Source of the DNA: Lachnospiraceae bacterium | Lineage (GTDB): Bacteria; Bacillota; Clostridia; Lachnospirales; Lachnospiraceae | DNA: 30,769 nt | Assembly (NCBI GenBank): GCA_900770225.1 | Contig: CAAGJU010000154.1 | Span: 1 to 30,769 of the forward strand | Direction: 5' to 3' | Shown here: piece by piece, positions 22,299-30,675 of the stretch | Position numbering within the stretch: position 1 is the stretch's first letter | Layout: each line of letters opens with the position of its first letter | Translations under genes and position numbers: made by a program | The notes under the pieces: model-generated | Databases searched by the model: none | What the model was told of the DNA's origin: nothing | The model's input: the letters and a program-made list of their open reading frames with translations, nothing else

Positions 22299-23225
22299 GT
22301 GGCAAACGCGACAGATCAAACACAGAAGGAAATGGACGCAGTGCAGAAGAAAACAACGAAAAAGGGGACAAACAGACAATACAAGGACCGTCTGTTTAAG
22401 GCAATCTTCGGGTCAGCAGACAGTCGGGAGAATGATCTTTCGCTTTATAACGCAGTGAATGATACAGATTATCAGGATACATCCAGAATCCATTTCAATA
22501 CGATCGAAGATGCCGTGTACATGAGCATGAAGAACGATGTATCTTTCATTTTCGGCAGTTATATGAATTTTTACGAGCAGCAGTCAACGTATAATCCGAA
22601 TATGCCGTTTCGCATGTTTCTCTATGCGGCAAAAGCGTATGAAGATTATGCAAATGATCCAGCTAACAGTTTTAATATTTACAGCGATGAATTGCAGTAT
22701 ATACCTGCGGCCAGATTTGCGGTATTCTATAATGGAAAAGCAGATGAACCTGAATATAAGGATCTGCGGCTTAGCGATGCCTATATGGACGGCGTGAAGG
22801 TTGAATCGGATATTGTGGTCCGGATGCTGAATATCAATTACGGAAAGAACAAAGGCCTGATGGATAAATGCATACCGCTTCGAGATTATGCTTTCTTCAT
22901 CGATATGGCACGAGGCGAAAGGATCCGGGGAAAATCAATATCCGAAGCTGTCGATGCAGCCTATGATCAACTGCCGGATGGCTGGGTGAAAACGTTCATC
23001 AGCAATAATCGTGCGGAGGTGAAGGATATGCTGCTTACAGAGTACGATGAAGAAAGAACGAAAAAACTGTTTATTCAAGAGGGCGAAAGAAAAGGAATCG
23101 AAAAAGGAAGACAGGAAAATGCTCTGAGGATGCTTGAAGATGGAATGCCCATCGAATCTGTGGCGAAATACAGCGGACTGACTGTTGATGAAGTGCGCGA
23201 ACTCAGCAAAAAAGTACCGGTCTGA
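22299..23225 (+). CDS. Rpn-family PD-(D/E)XK nuclease/transposase-like protein
   Basis: A 308-aa protein of the Rpn (recombination-promoting nuclease, formerly transposase_31) type abundant in Lachnospiraceae. The N-terminal basic stretch leads into YKDRLFKAIFG, then an acidic nuclease-like core (SLYNAVNDTDY onward). The C-terminal part is charged, with EGERKGIEKGRQENAL, a coiled segment usual in this family, followed by a short helix-turn-helix-like piece. The GTG at 22299 has no clear ribosome site; an ATG at 22332 after AGAAGGAA is the alternative. The gene and its flanks are AT-richer than the neighbours, which suggests mobility. No terminal inverted repeats were seen. Confidence 0.85.
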   Translation: MANATDQTQKEMDAVQKKTTKKGTNRQYKDRLFKAIFGSADSRENDLSLYNAVNDTDYQDTSRIHFNTIEDAVYMSMKNDVSFIFGSYMNFYEQQSTYNPNMPFRMFLYAAKAYEDYANDPANSFNIYSDELQYIPAARFAVFYNGKADEPEYKDLRLSDAYMDGVKVESDIVVRMLNINYGKNKGLMDKCIPLRDYAFFIDMARGERIRGKSISEAVDAAYDQLPDGWVKTFISNNRAEVKDMLLTEYDEERTKKLFIQEGERKGIEKGRQENALRMLEDGMPIESVAKYSGLTVDEVRELSKKVPV

Positions 23226-23290
23226 TTTTGGACATTTACCGTTTTTGAGAGTTATGGTTATATTTCTATAACACTGTAACATGTTATATG

Positions 23291-23338
23291 ATACGCCGGG
23301 ACTGTCGTTACCCTTTCGGCAGACCCCGGCGTATTTTA
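23291..23338 (+). terminator. Terminator after the Rpn-family gene
   Basis: ATACGCCGG (23291-23299) pairs with CCGGCGTAT (23325-23333). Inside, CTGTCG pairs with CGGCAG (one G.T). TTTTATT follows. Confidence 0.75.
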
Positions 23339-23378
23339 TTCTGCTTATGCGATCAGAGAACCACCGTTTCTGCCCGTG

Positions 23379-23406
23379 TTGCAAATGCACCGGCAGATGT
23401 TATAAT
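23379..23406 (+). promoter_or_regulatory. Promoter of trkA
   Basis: TTGCAA (23379-23384) and a perfect TATAAT (23401-23406) are 16 bp apart. They lie right after the preceding terminator and about 85 bases before the trkA start. Confidence 0.7.
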
Positions 23407-23491
23407 GAGTCCGAGTGTTCGGCGTTAAGGCTCTATACAGGCAGTGATGCGCACGCAGCGCACATGCCAGTTTATCAGACAGAGGGGAATT

Positions 23492-24868
23492 ATGCAGATT
23501 ATTATCGTTGGCTGCGGAAAAATCGGGCGCATGCTCACTGTACAGCTTTCCAATGAAGGCAACAATGTAACGGTTGTGGACACGAACCCGGATGTGGTGC
23601 GTGATATTTCCACGCAGGTTGATGTGATGGGCGTCGTGGGTAACGGCACCAGCTACAGCACGCTGAAGGACGCAGGACTGGAGGACACGGATATTCTGAT
23701 CGCTGTCACGGCGAGTGATGAAGTTAATCTGCTGACCTGTGTCATTGCCCAGCAGAAGTCGAACTGTCACACGATCGCACGTGTCAGGAACCCCATCTAC
23801 TCAGAGGAGAGACATTTCCTCAGGAGTGAACTGCACCTGTCCATGACGATCAACCCCGAGCTCGAGGCAGCGAGGGAGATCATGAACTTGATCCGTTTCC
23901 CGAACGCCATTGAGGTGGACAGCTTTTCCAACGACAGGATCGACCTGCTGCGCTTCAAGATTCCGGAGGATTCCAAACTGGACGGCATCGTACTGAAGGA
24001 TGCGGCTCAGAAGATCGGCAATGACGTCCTCGTCTGCATCGCAGAGCGTGGGAATGAAACGGTCATCCCGAACGGCGATTATCAGGTGCGTTCGGGCGAT
24101 GTGCTGACGATCATTATCGCACCCTGGAAGGCCAATGAATTTTTCCATAAATGCGGTGTCCGTTCGCGCAGAATCCACAGTGTCATGATCGTAGGCGGCG
24201 GTGAGATCTCCTATTACCTCGTAAAAATGCTCCTGAAAGAGCGTATTGAGGTGAAGCTCATTGAACGGGACAAAAAACGCTGCGAGGAGCTGAATGATGA
24301 ATTTCCGGATGCCACGGTGATCTGTGCCGACGGAACGAATCAGGCCGTGCTGGCGGAAGAGCAGGTCGACGACATGGATGCTTTTGTCTCCTGCACCGGC
24401 ATTGATGAGATCAATGTCATCCTGTCCATGTATGCGCAGGAGCATGTGAAGAAGAAATGTATTACCAAGATCAACCGCATCAGTGAAAATGAGATCCTCG
24501 CCAAGCTGGATCTGGATACGATCGTTGACCCGAAGAAGATCACATCGCAGCGGATCGCCCGTTATGTGCGCGCGACCGGAAACAGCATGGACAGCAATGT
24601 GGAGACGCTTTACCGTCTGCTCGACAACCGTGTTGAGGCATTGGAATTTATCATCCGTCCGCATTCGAAGATCATCGGGATCAATCTGCAGGATATGCCG
24701 CTCAAGGATAACGTGCTCGTAGCCGGAATTCTGCGGGATGGTAAACTGATCATCCCCAGAGGACAGGATTCATTTCAGGAGGATGATGCCGTGATCATTG
24801 TCACGACGCATCTGGGATTTCATGATATCCGCGATATTCTTCAGAATCCTGACAGTCTCAGACAGTAA
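23492..24868 (+). CDS. trkA: Trk potassium uptake regulatory subunit TrkA
   Basis: TrkA is the cytoplasmic nucleotide-sensing ring that gates the TrkH potassium channel. The 458-aa protein has two RCK halves: the first Rossmann motif is GCGKIG (7-12), the second MIVGGGEI near residue 230. Each is followed by a TrkA_C-like domain. The start at 23492 follows GAGGGG and matches the family N terminus (MQIIIVGCGKIG). trkH follows after a 179-base gap that holds a tandem repeat. Confidence 0.96.
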   Translation: MQIIIVGCGKIGRMLTVQLSNEGNNVTVVDTNPDVVRDISTQVDVMGVVGNGTSYSTLKDAGLEDTDILIAVTASDEVNLLTCVIAQQKSNCHTIARVRNPIYSEERHFLRSELHLSMTINPELEAAREIMNLIRFPNAIEVDSFSNDRIDLLRFKIPEDSKLDGIVLKDAAQKIGNDVLVCIAERGNETVIPNGDYQVRSGDVLTIIIAPWKANEFFHKCGVRSRRIHSVMIVGGGEISYYLVKMLLKERIEVKLIERDKKRCEELNDEFPDATVICADGTNQAVLAEEQVDDMDAFVSCTGIDEINVILSMYAQEHVKKKCITKINRISENEILAKLDLDTIVDPKKITSQRIARYVRATGNSMDSNVETLYRLLDNRVEALEFIIRPHSKIIGINLQDMPLKDNVLVAGILRDGKLIIPRGQDSFQEDDAVIIVTTHLGFHDIRDILQNPDSLRQ

Positions 24869-24900
24869 CGAGAAAAAGAACAGCGGATATCATTACACAT

Positions 24901-24993
24901 ACGCGGAAAATCAGTGCAGACAGCAAATGTTCGTACGCGGAAAATTAATGCAGACAGCTGGCACATCTACGCAATAAGTTTTGATCTGTACAG
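24901..24993 (+). repeat. Tandem repeat, 34-bp period, between trkA and trkH
   Basis: ACGCGGAAAATCAGTGCAGA at 24901 recurs at 24935 with two differences over 24 bases. A degenerate third unit starts at 24969 exactly in phase (ACGCAATAAG). The array ends about 55 bases before the trkH start. Confidence 0.7.
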
Positions 24994-25047
24994 TGTCAGA
25001 TGACCTGGCAAAGCGCCGCTGTCTATGAGAGATAAGAGGGGATACAG

Positions 25048-26502
25048 ATGAATTTTGCGGTTGTAGGATGGGTACTCGCATGGGTGCTGAAGATTATTGG
25101 CTTTCTTATGCTTGTGCCCTGCCTTATCTCATGCATATATATGGAGCAGGAGGGAATCATTTACCTCATTCTGGCAGGGATCGCCATCGCCGTGGGCGGC
25201 ATTCTCTCCTGGCGCAAGCCGAAAAATATGGCGATCTTTCAGCGCGAAGGCTATGTGAGCGTCGGACTTGCCTGGCTTCTGATCAGCGCTTACGGCGCGA
25301 TACCGTTTGTCCTTACGGGAGAGATTCCTTCCTATATCGATGCGATCTTTGAGACAGCATCGGGTTTTACGACGACCGGTTCGTCAATCCTCAGCGATGT
25401 GGAGGCGCTGTGCCACACCTCGCTGTTCTGGAGAAGCTTTACCCACTGGGTCGGCGGCATGGGCGTGCTGGTCTTTATCCTCATGATGATCCCGAGCCGC
25501 GGCGGCTCCCATATGAATCTCATGAAGGCGGAATCGCCGGGCTATGAGGTCAGCAAGTTTGTCCCTCAGGTAAAAAATAATGCCCGCACGCTCTACTGGA
25601 TCTACCTGGTCATGACGCTGGCGACGATCGCCGCGCTCCTGATCTCCGGCATGCCCTGGTTTGACAGCTTCTGCATTGCTTTTGGCGCTGCCGGCACCGG
25701 AGGATTCAGCGTGCTGAATTCGGGCTGCGCATCATATACATCGGTCCAGCAGTGGATCATCACGATCGCGATGATCGCTTTCGGCGTTAACTTCTCCTTC
25801 TATTACCTGTGTCTGATCCACAGGGGAAGGGATGCCTTCCATATGTCAGAGGTAAGGGCGTATTTCCTGATCATTCTGGCATCGACAGCTCTGATCTCGG
25901 TTGATATTGCCATCCAGCAGCCGAAGGCATTCTCCAGTGTGGGAGACCTGGTCCGCGCTGCGTTTTTCCAGGTAGGAACGATCATCACGACGACAGGATT
26001 TTCAACGGTCGATTTTGATACGTGGCCGTCGTTTTCCAAGTTCATTCTGTTTCTGCTGATGATCTGCGGTGCCTGCGCCGGCAGTACGGGCGGCGGTATC
26101 AAGGTGAGCCGCCTGCTCATATCCATGAAGTCGCTGAAACAGGAGCTGTATACCCTGATCCATCCGCGCGCTGTGCGGAAGGTCCGCATCGACGGACACG
26201 CGCTGAGCGACAGGACACTGCGGTCTGTGTATATTTTTCTGATGGCGTATTTCCTAATCTTCGGCGCTTCGGTTTTGATCATTTCCCTTCAGGGCCTTGA
26301 TTTTGAGACGAATGTATCGGCTGTGGCAGCTACGCTGAACAACATCGGTCCCGGCTTTTCCCTTGTCGGCCCAACCTGTAATTTCGGCATTTACAGCTGG
26401 TGGGCCAAAGTAGTACTGATCTTTGATATGCTGGCAGGCAGACTGGAGCTTCTGCCGATCCTGATCCTGTTCTTCCCGAGAACATGGTCAGCCAACGGCT
26501 GA
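25048..26502 (+). CDS. trkH: Trk potassium uptake channel subunit TrkH
   Basis: TrkH is the membrane potassium-translocating subunit. The 484-aa protein is hydrophobic throughout and has the four pore-loop signatures in order: TTTGSSIL, AAGTGGFSVL, TTTGFSTVDF and NNIGPGFSLVG. The ribosome site is AGAGGGG. It pairs with trkA upstream. The C terminus (LFFPRTW) is the usual one, so it is complete. Confidence 0.96.
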   Translation: MNFAVVGWVLAWVLKIIGFLMLVPCLISCIYMEQEGIIYLILAGIAIAVGGILSWRKPKNMAIFQREGYVSVGLAWLLISAYGAIPFVLTGEIPSYIDAIFETASGFTTTGSSILSDVEALCHTSLFWRSFTHWVGGMGVLVFILMMIPSRGGSHMNLMKAESPGYEVSKFVPQVKNNARTLYWIYLVMTLATIAALLISGMPWFDSFCIAFGAAGTGGFSVLNSGCASYTSVQQWIITIAMIAFGVNFSFYYLCLIHRGRDAFHMSEVRAYFLIILASTALISVDIAIQQPKAFSSVGDLVRAAFFQVGTIITTTGFSTVDFDTWPSFSKFILFLLMICGACAGSTGGGIKVSRLLISMKSLKQELYTLIHPRAVRKVRIDGHALSDRTLRSVYIFLMAYFLIFGASVLIISLQGLDFETNVSAVAATLNNIGPGFSLVGPTCNFGIYSWWAKVVLIFDMLAGRLELLPILILFFPRTWSANG

Positions 26503-26632
26503 GCGCAGGTGCGTGTGCTGCGGAGAACGGGAATAAGCGCAGATACGCACATGGGAGAACAAAAAGAAGCGCTGATGCGCGTCATGGAACAGAGAGCACC
26601 GCGTATCTGCATGTGCAGAAGCAGGTACAGGC
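26503..26632 (+). repeat. Degenerate tandem repeat, 32-34-bp period, before hisC
   Basis: Units begin GCGCAGGTGCG (26503), GCGCAGATACG (26537), GCGCTGATGCG (26569) and GCGTATCTGCA (26601), a spacing of 34, 32 and 32. The first unit begins at the base after the trkH stop. An extra inverted repeat GCAGATACGC/GCGTATCTGC links units 2 and 4. The array ends 27 bases before hisC. Confidence 0.6.
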
Positions 26633-26659
26633 AATCATAAGCCGGAAAGGCAGGTAAAC

Positions 26660-27721
26660 ATGGACTGGAGACAGAATATCCGCGAGGTTGAACCCTATGT
26701 GCCCGGCGAGCAGCCGAATCAGGCGGACATGGTCAAACTGAACACAAACGAAAATCCCTACCCGCCGTCACCGAAGGTGGCAGAGGCACTGGCGGGACTG
26801 GATCCCGATACACTGCGGCTCTATCCGGATCCGCTCGTCACGGATCTGATCGATGCGCTCGCTGATTTTTACCATGTGAAACCTTCACAGGTCTTTGCCG
26901 GTGTCGGTTCAGATGACGTGCTGGCCATGTCGTTCCTCACGTTTTTCAACAACCCGGATAAGAAGCCGGTGCTGTTCCCGGAGATCAGCTATTCGTTTTA
27001 CGATGTCTGGGCAGACTGCTTCCATATCCCTTATCAGATGGTGAAGCTGAAGGATGATTTTTCCATCGATCCGGACAGCTTTCTGCAGCCGAACGGAGGC
27101 ATTATTTTTCCGAACCCGAATGCGCCGACGGGACTGGCACTGCCGGTCGATACGATCGAAGGAATCGTGAAGGCCAATCCGGATTCCGTCGTGATCGTGG
27201 ATGAGGCCTATGTGGATTTCGGCACGGAGTCCGCACTGCGACTGCTGCCGAAGTATGAGAATCTGCTGATCGTGCAGACGTTCTCCAAGTCGCGTTCGCT
27301 CGCCGGCATGCGTCTCGGTTTTGCCATCGGCAACGAAGCGCTGATCCAGTGCCTGAAAAATGTCCGCAATTCCTTCAATTCCTATACGATGAACCGTCCG
27401 GCGATCCTCGCCGGCACGGCGGCGGTGAAGGATCGCGCGTACTTTGACAGGACGCGGAATATGATCATGGAGACGCGGGAGCAGGCAAAGGAGGAGTTGA
27501 CGAAGCTCGGCTTTACCTTCCCTGATTCGAAGACCAATTTTATTTTTGCCTCGCACAGAAGCGTGCCGGCAAAGATGATTTTCAACGAGCTGCGCGAGAG
27601 ACATATCTATGTGCGGTATTTCGACAAGCCGGGCATTGACAACTACCTGCGTATTACAATCGGCACACCGGTGCAGATGGAGAAGCTGTACCGTGCGCTG
27701 CGGGAGATCCTTGCAGAATGA
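26660..27721 (+). CDS. hisC: Histidinol-phosphate aminotransferase
   Basis: HisC is a PLP enzyme that converts imidazole-acetol phosphate and glutamate to histidinol phosphate. The 353-aa protein has the LNTNENPYPPSP substrate segment (27-38), NPNAPTG (152-158), Asp181 and Tyr184 in DEAY, the PLP lysine in TFSKSRSLAG (Lys210), and Arg218. No other his gene is present. The specificity is assigned from the N-terminal motif; a related class I aromatic or phosphoserine-type activity cannot be fully excluded. Confidence 0.93.
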   Translation: MDWRQNIREVEPYVPGEQPNQADMVKLNTNENPYPPSPKVAEALAGLDPDTLRLYPDPLVTDLIDALADFYHVKPSQVFAGVGSDDVLAMSFLTFFNNPDKKPVLFPEISYSFYDVWADCFHIPYQMVKLKDDFSIDPDSFLQPNGGIIFPNPNAPTGLALPVDTIEGIVKANPDSVVIVDEAYVDFGTESALRLLPKYENLLIVQTFSKSRSLAGMRLGFAIGNEALIQCLKNVRNSFNSYTMNRPAILAGTAAVKDRAYFDRTRNMIMETREQAKEELTKLGFTFPDSKTNFIFASHRSVPAKMIFNELRERHIYVRYFDKPGIDNYLRITIGTPVQMEKLYRALREILAE

Positions 27722-27722
27722 T

Positions 27723-27822
27723 GAATGGCTGTCATGACAGATCATTAAACAGAGGAATGACTGTCAGGACAGATCATTAAACAGAGGAATGAATGACTGT
27801 CAGGACAGATCATTAAGCAGAG
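27723..27822 (+). repeat. Tandem repeat, 32/36-bp period, after hisC
   Basis: Three units start at 27723, 27755 and 27787 (the third has a 4-bp GAAT duplication). All share TGACAGATCATTAA- or GGACAGATCATTAA-type cores. Unit 1 has the perfect palindrome CTGTCATGACAG (27729-27740). The array starts on the hisC stop codon and ends 121 bases before the next gene. Confidence 0.85.
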
Positions 27823-27943
27823 ATATGAGTCATGGGCAGGGCAAACGATAAAGATAAAATATATGATGTAGTACATGATGAAATCGGGGAAGGAATAAAT
27901 CGCGGTTTCGCCCGCGTCAGATAAGAGTCATTGGGAGGCTTTT

Positions 27944-28594
27944 ATGGAAAGACATGCATTTGCAGCAAAAATCAATGAGGGAAAATTCAACGAGTTCCGC
28001 ATGGGACTCGGCAGAGTGTGGAACAGTGCGACGCGCTTCATGGACGACATGGAGGTGCGGAATTTCAGTCTGTGGAACATCGAGGATCTGGTCTTCGGAT
28101 ACTATGAGAATGATCTGATGAGCCCGAAGCTGGATGATGCGAAGAAAAAAGAACTCGACGGGATCCTTTCGCCGATGGACGGCACCTTTACCTGGATCTC
28201 TTCTCCGGCAGAGGAAATGCGCCTGATGTACCATGATTTCGGTATAGTTCGCCCGAACAAGGAGCTGATCCGTCACCGTGTCTTTGCCACGCAGCTGAAA
28301 GGTGATTTCCAGGACGAATACAAGCGCCGTCACGATGGCCTCGTTGAGGCGCGCGGAGACGCCGTTGATCCGGGTCCGGATTCCAATTTCTCCATCTGGA
28401 ATGCCGGCCGGTATATTTTTGGTTACGATGAGATCGATGTGACGATGGAGACCGAGGAGACGGAGGAAAGCCGTCAGGCTACGATCGACTGGGAGACGAA
28501 GATGCTCGAGATCATGTCGTGGTACACCGATGATGTCGACTGGATCACCGATATGCATCACAAGCACGTCGTGCGGATCGGCTATCACAACTAA
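27944..28594 (+). CDS. Tandem RhaM-like (mutarotase-fold) protein, function unknown
   Basis: A 216-aa soluble protein made of two similar halves. Residues about 1-60 (HAFAAKINEGKFNEFRMGLG, then NFSLWNIEDLVFGYYE) and about 107-165 (DEYKRRHDGLVEAR, then NFSIWNAGRYIFGYDE) each resemble L-rhamnose mutarotase, a small dimeric alpha/beta-barrel fold. A covalent tandem would form the barrel within one chain. No sugar-metabolism gene is nearby, so mutarotase activity is unproven. The ribosome site is GGGAGG. The NYN protein starts 14 bases downstream, so the two are probably one operon. Confidence 0.65.
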   Translation: MERHAFAAKINEGKFNEFRMGLGRVWNSATRFMDDMEVRNFSLWNIEDLVFGYYENDLMSPKLDDAKKKELDGILSPMDGTFTWISSPAEEMRLMYHDFGIVRPNKELIRHRVFATQLKGDFQDEYKRRHDGLVEARGDAVDPGPDSNFSIWNAGRYIFGYDEIDVTMETEETEESRQATIDWETKMLEIMSWYTDDVDWITDMHHKHVVRIGYHN

Positions 28595-28608
28595 CCGGAG
28601 GAATTTTT

Positions 28609-29532
28609 ATGGTGAATGATGATCTGCGCTTTGCGGTGCTCATCGATTCGGATAATGTGTCGGAGAAGTATCTCAGCATTATCCTGGATGAGACGGCCAA
28701 CTACGGCGTGGCTACTTACAAGAGAATATACGGGGACTGGACGAGCAGCCGGATGACGAGCTGGAAGGGTGCGCTTCTGGACAATTCGATCACGCCGATC
28801 CAGCAGTACAGCTATACAACTGGCAAAAATGCAACGGATTCGGCGATGATCATCGATGCGATGGACATCCTGTATTCCAGGACGGTGGATGGTTTTGTGC
28901 TCGTATCGTCGGACAGTGATTTTACGCGTCTGGCGGCGCGCCTCCGTGAGGCGGGCATGAGAGTTATCGGCATGGGCGAGACGAAGACGCCGCAGCCGTT
29001 TATCTCGGCCTGTAATCAGTTCAAGTATCTCGATATGCTCTATGAAAAGAAGCAGAACGAGAGCGACGCCGAGGGTGATACGGATGAGACGGATGACACA
29101 GCGGAAGCTTCTGATGGCGTAACAGCACCGGTGTCTGCGGGCAAAACCCAGAAGAACGCGAAAAATGCGAAGGGCGCCAAACAGCCGGCGAAGACGGCAC
29201 GCAAGACCGCTTCCCGTGCTGCGAAGAACCTTTCAACGGCTGAGAGACGCGAGATCGAGAAGAAGCGCCAGAAGGACCTGAACCGTGTGCGCAAGACCAT
29301 CAATCAGATCATGGAGCAGTATTCGGATGAGGACAACTGGATCAAGTCCGGGCGCCTCGCCGGGGAACTGCAGAAGCGAATTCCTGAATTTGATGTGAGA
29401 AACTTCGGCTTCAATAAATTTTCGTCATTTGTCAAGTCACTCGGTACGTATGAGTGGGATGAAGAGGAAGGCCCGAATGGTCGGAAGGAAATCCGCTTCC
29501 GGATGAAGGACTATATGCGGCCGTTCGTGTAA
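28609..29532 (+). CDS. NYN-domain putative RNase with C-terminal OST-HTH (LOTUS)
   Basis: A 307-aa protein of the LabA/MARF1-like type. Residues about 6-145 are a NYN (PIN-like) nuclease domain with acidic residues in VLIDSDN, the TDSAMIIDAMD segment, and VSSDSDFTRL. A highly charged, Ala/Lys/Asp-rich linker (about 150-225) follows. Residues about 225-305 look like an OST-HTH/LOTUS RNA-binding domain (IKSGRLAGELQKRIPEFDVR). I infer RNA processing or decay. The ribosome site CCGGAGGAA lies in the short gap after the RhaM-like gene. Confidence 0.88.
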   Translation: MVNDDLRFAVLIDSDNVSEKYLSIILDETANYGVATYKRIYGDWTSSRMTSWKGALLDNSITPIQQYSYTTGKNATDSAMIIDAMDILYSRTVDGFVLVSSDSDFTRLAARLREAGMRVIGMGETKTPQPFISACNQFKYLDMLYEKKQNESDAEGDTDETDDTAEASDGVTAPVSAGKTQKNAKNAKGAKQPAKTARKTASRAAKNLSTAERREIEKKRQKDLNRVRKTINQIMEQYSDEDNWIKSGRLAGELQKRIPEFDVRNFGFNKFSSFVKSLGTYEWDEEEGPNGRKEIRFRMKDYMRPFV

Positions 29533-29630
29533 ATCCGGTTGTTTTTAAACGACTTTGAACGCAGGCGCTTTTTCATCGTTTTTCTTCGATGAGAGACTGA
29601 GATGCCAGAACCGGCTGTGGAAGCAGCAAA

Positions 29631-29738
29631 GATGATGATGCAGCCATGGCAGAAATTTCAGGCAAAGATAGCGATGCAGCCATGACAGAAATTTCAGGCA
29701 AAGATGTTGAAGCAGCCATGACAGAAATTTCAGCAGAC
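29631..29738 (+). repeat. Tandem repeat, 36-bp period, before dapF
   Basis: Units start at 29631, 29667 and 29703; each contains GCAGCCATG and CAGAAATTTCAG. The period divides by three, and one frame is open from an ATG at 29646 to a TGA at 29754-29756: 36 codons with a 12-residue repeat (AAMTEISGKDVE type), ending 1 base before the dapF start. No ribosome site precedes that ATG. Confidence 0.85.
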
Positions 29739-29757
29739 GAGACCGTGGAGGTATGAA

Positions 29758-30675
29758 ATGAAATTTACGAAGATGCACGGAACCGGCAACGATTACGTGT
29801 ATGTGAACTGTTTTGAGGAAAAAGTATTCGAGCCGTCGAAGCTCGCCATACGCGTGAGCGACCGTCACATGGGCATCGGTTCGGATGGCCTGATCCTGAT
29901 CTGTCCGTCAAAGGAAGCGGACTGCCGGATGGAAATGTACAACGCCGACGGTTCCCGTGGAAAAATGTGCGGCAACGGTATCCGCTGTGTGGCTAAGTAT
30001 GTCTACGACAACGGGATCGTTCCGAAGACACATATGACGGTGGAGACAGACAGCGGCATCAAGACACTTGACCTCACTGTTGTGCACGATAAGTGCAAGA
30101 AGGTAAAGGTGAATATGGGCGCCGCAGAGCTGATCGCGAAGAAGGTGCCGGTACTTTCACCGAACAAGATCGCGATGTACGAACCTATCGAGGTTGACGG
30201 AGGAAGCTATCATTACACGGCGGTTTCCATGGGAAATCCGCATGCAGTGCTTTTTCTCGATGACAATAAAGAACTCGGAAAATACAGCAGTGATCCGGAG
30301 GACAATGCGGAGACCGGACTTTCCTCTCTGGAAAATCTGAAGATCGGGGAGATCGGTCCGAAGTTCGAGAACCATCCGAACTTCCCGGAGCGGATCAATA
30401 CGGAGTTTATCCGCGTGCTCTCGCACGACACGATCCAGATGCGCGTCTGGGAGCGCGGTTCGGGTGAGACGATGGCCTGTGGCACAGGTGCCTGCGCAGC
30501 CGCTGTGGCTGCGGTTCTCAATGAGAAGGTTGACCGCGACATTCCGATTACGGTTAAGCTGCGGGGCGGTGAATTGGTTATCTCCTGGGATGAGAAGCGC
30601 AATCAGGTCTACATGACCGGACCGGCGGTGACGGTCTTCACCGGTGAGATCGATGTCACGGAGCCGATCGGATAA
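29758..30675 (+). CDS. dapF: Diaminopimelate epimerase
   Basis: DapF interconverts LL- and meso-diaminopimelate for lysine and cell wall synthesis. The 305-aa protein starts with MKFTKMHGTGNDYV. It has the two catalytic cysteines in GKMCGNGIRC (Cys71) and ETMACGTGAC (Cys241). Both halves of the family fold are present, with a small insert (about 173-205) in the second half. The ribosome site GGAGG at 29747-29751 overlaps the end of the repeat-encoded frame. It works in the same pathway as dapA at 17531. Confidence 0.97.
   Translation: MKFTKMHGTGNDYVYVNCFEEKVFEPSKLAIRVSDRHMGIGSDGLILICPSKEADCRMEMYNADGSRGKMCGNGIRCVAKYVYDNGIVPKTHMTVETDSGIKTLDLTVVHDKCKKVKVNMGAAELIAKKVPVLSPNKIAMYEPIEVDGGSYHYTAVSMGNPHAVLFLDDNKELGKYSSDPEDNAETGLSSLENLKIGEIGPKFENHPNFPERINTEFIRVLSHDTIQMRVWERGSGETMACGTGACAAAVAAVLNEKVDRDIPITVKLRGGELVISWDEKRNQVYMTGPAVTVFTGEIDVTEPIG

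Noticed and set aside
22299..23225. Intact insertion sequence
   Set aside because: The Rpn-type gene has its own promoter and terminator but no terminal inverted repeats or target duplications were found.
12964..29738. CRISPR arrays
   Set aside because: The repeats are directly adjacent without unique spacers, there are only three or four units, and no cas genes are present.
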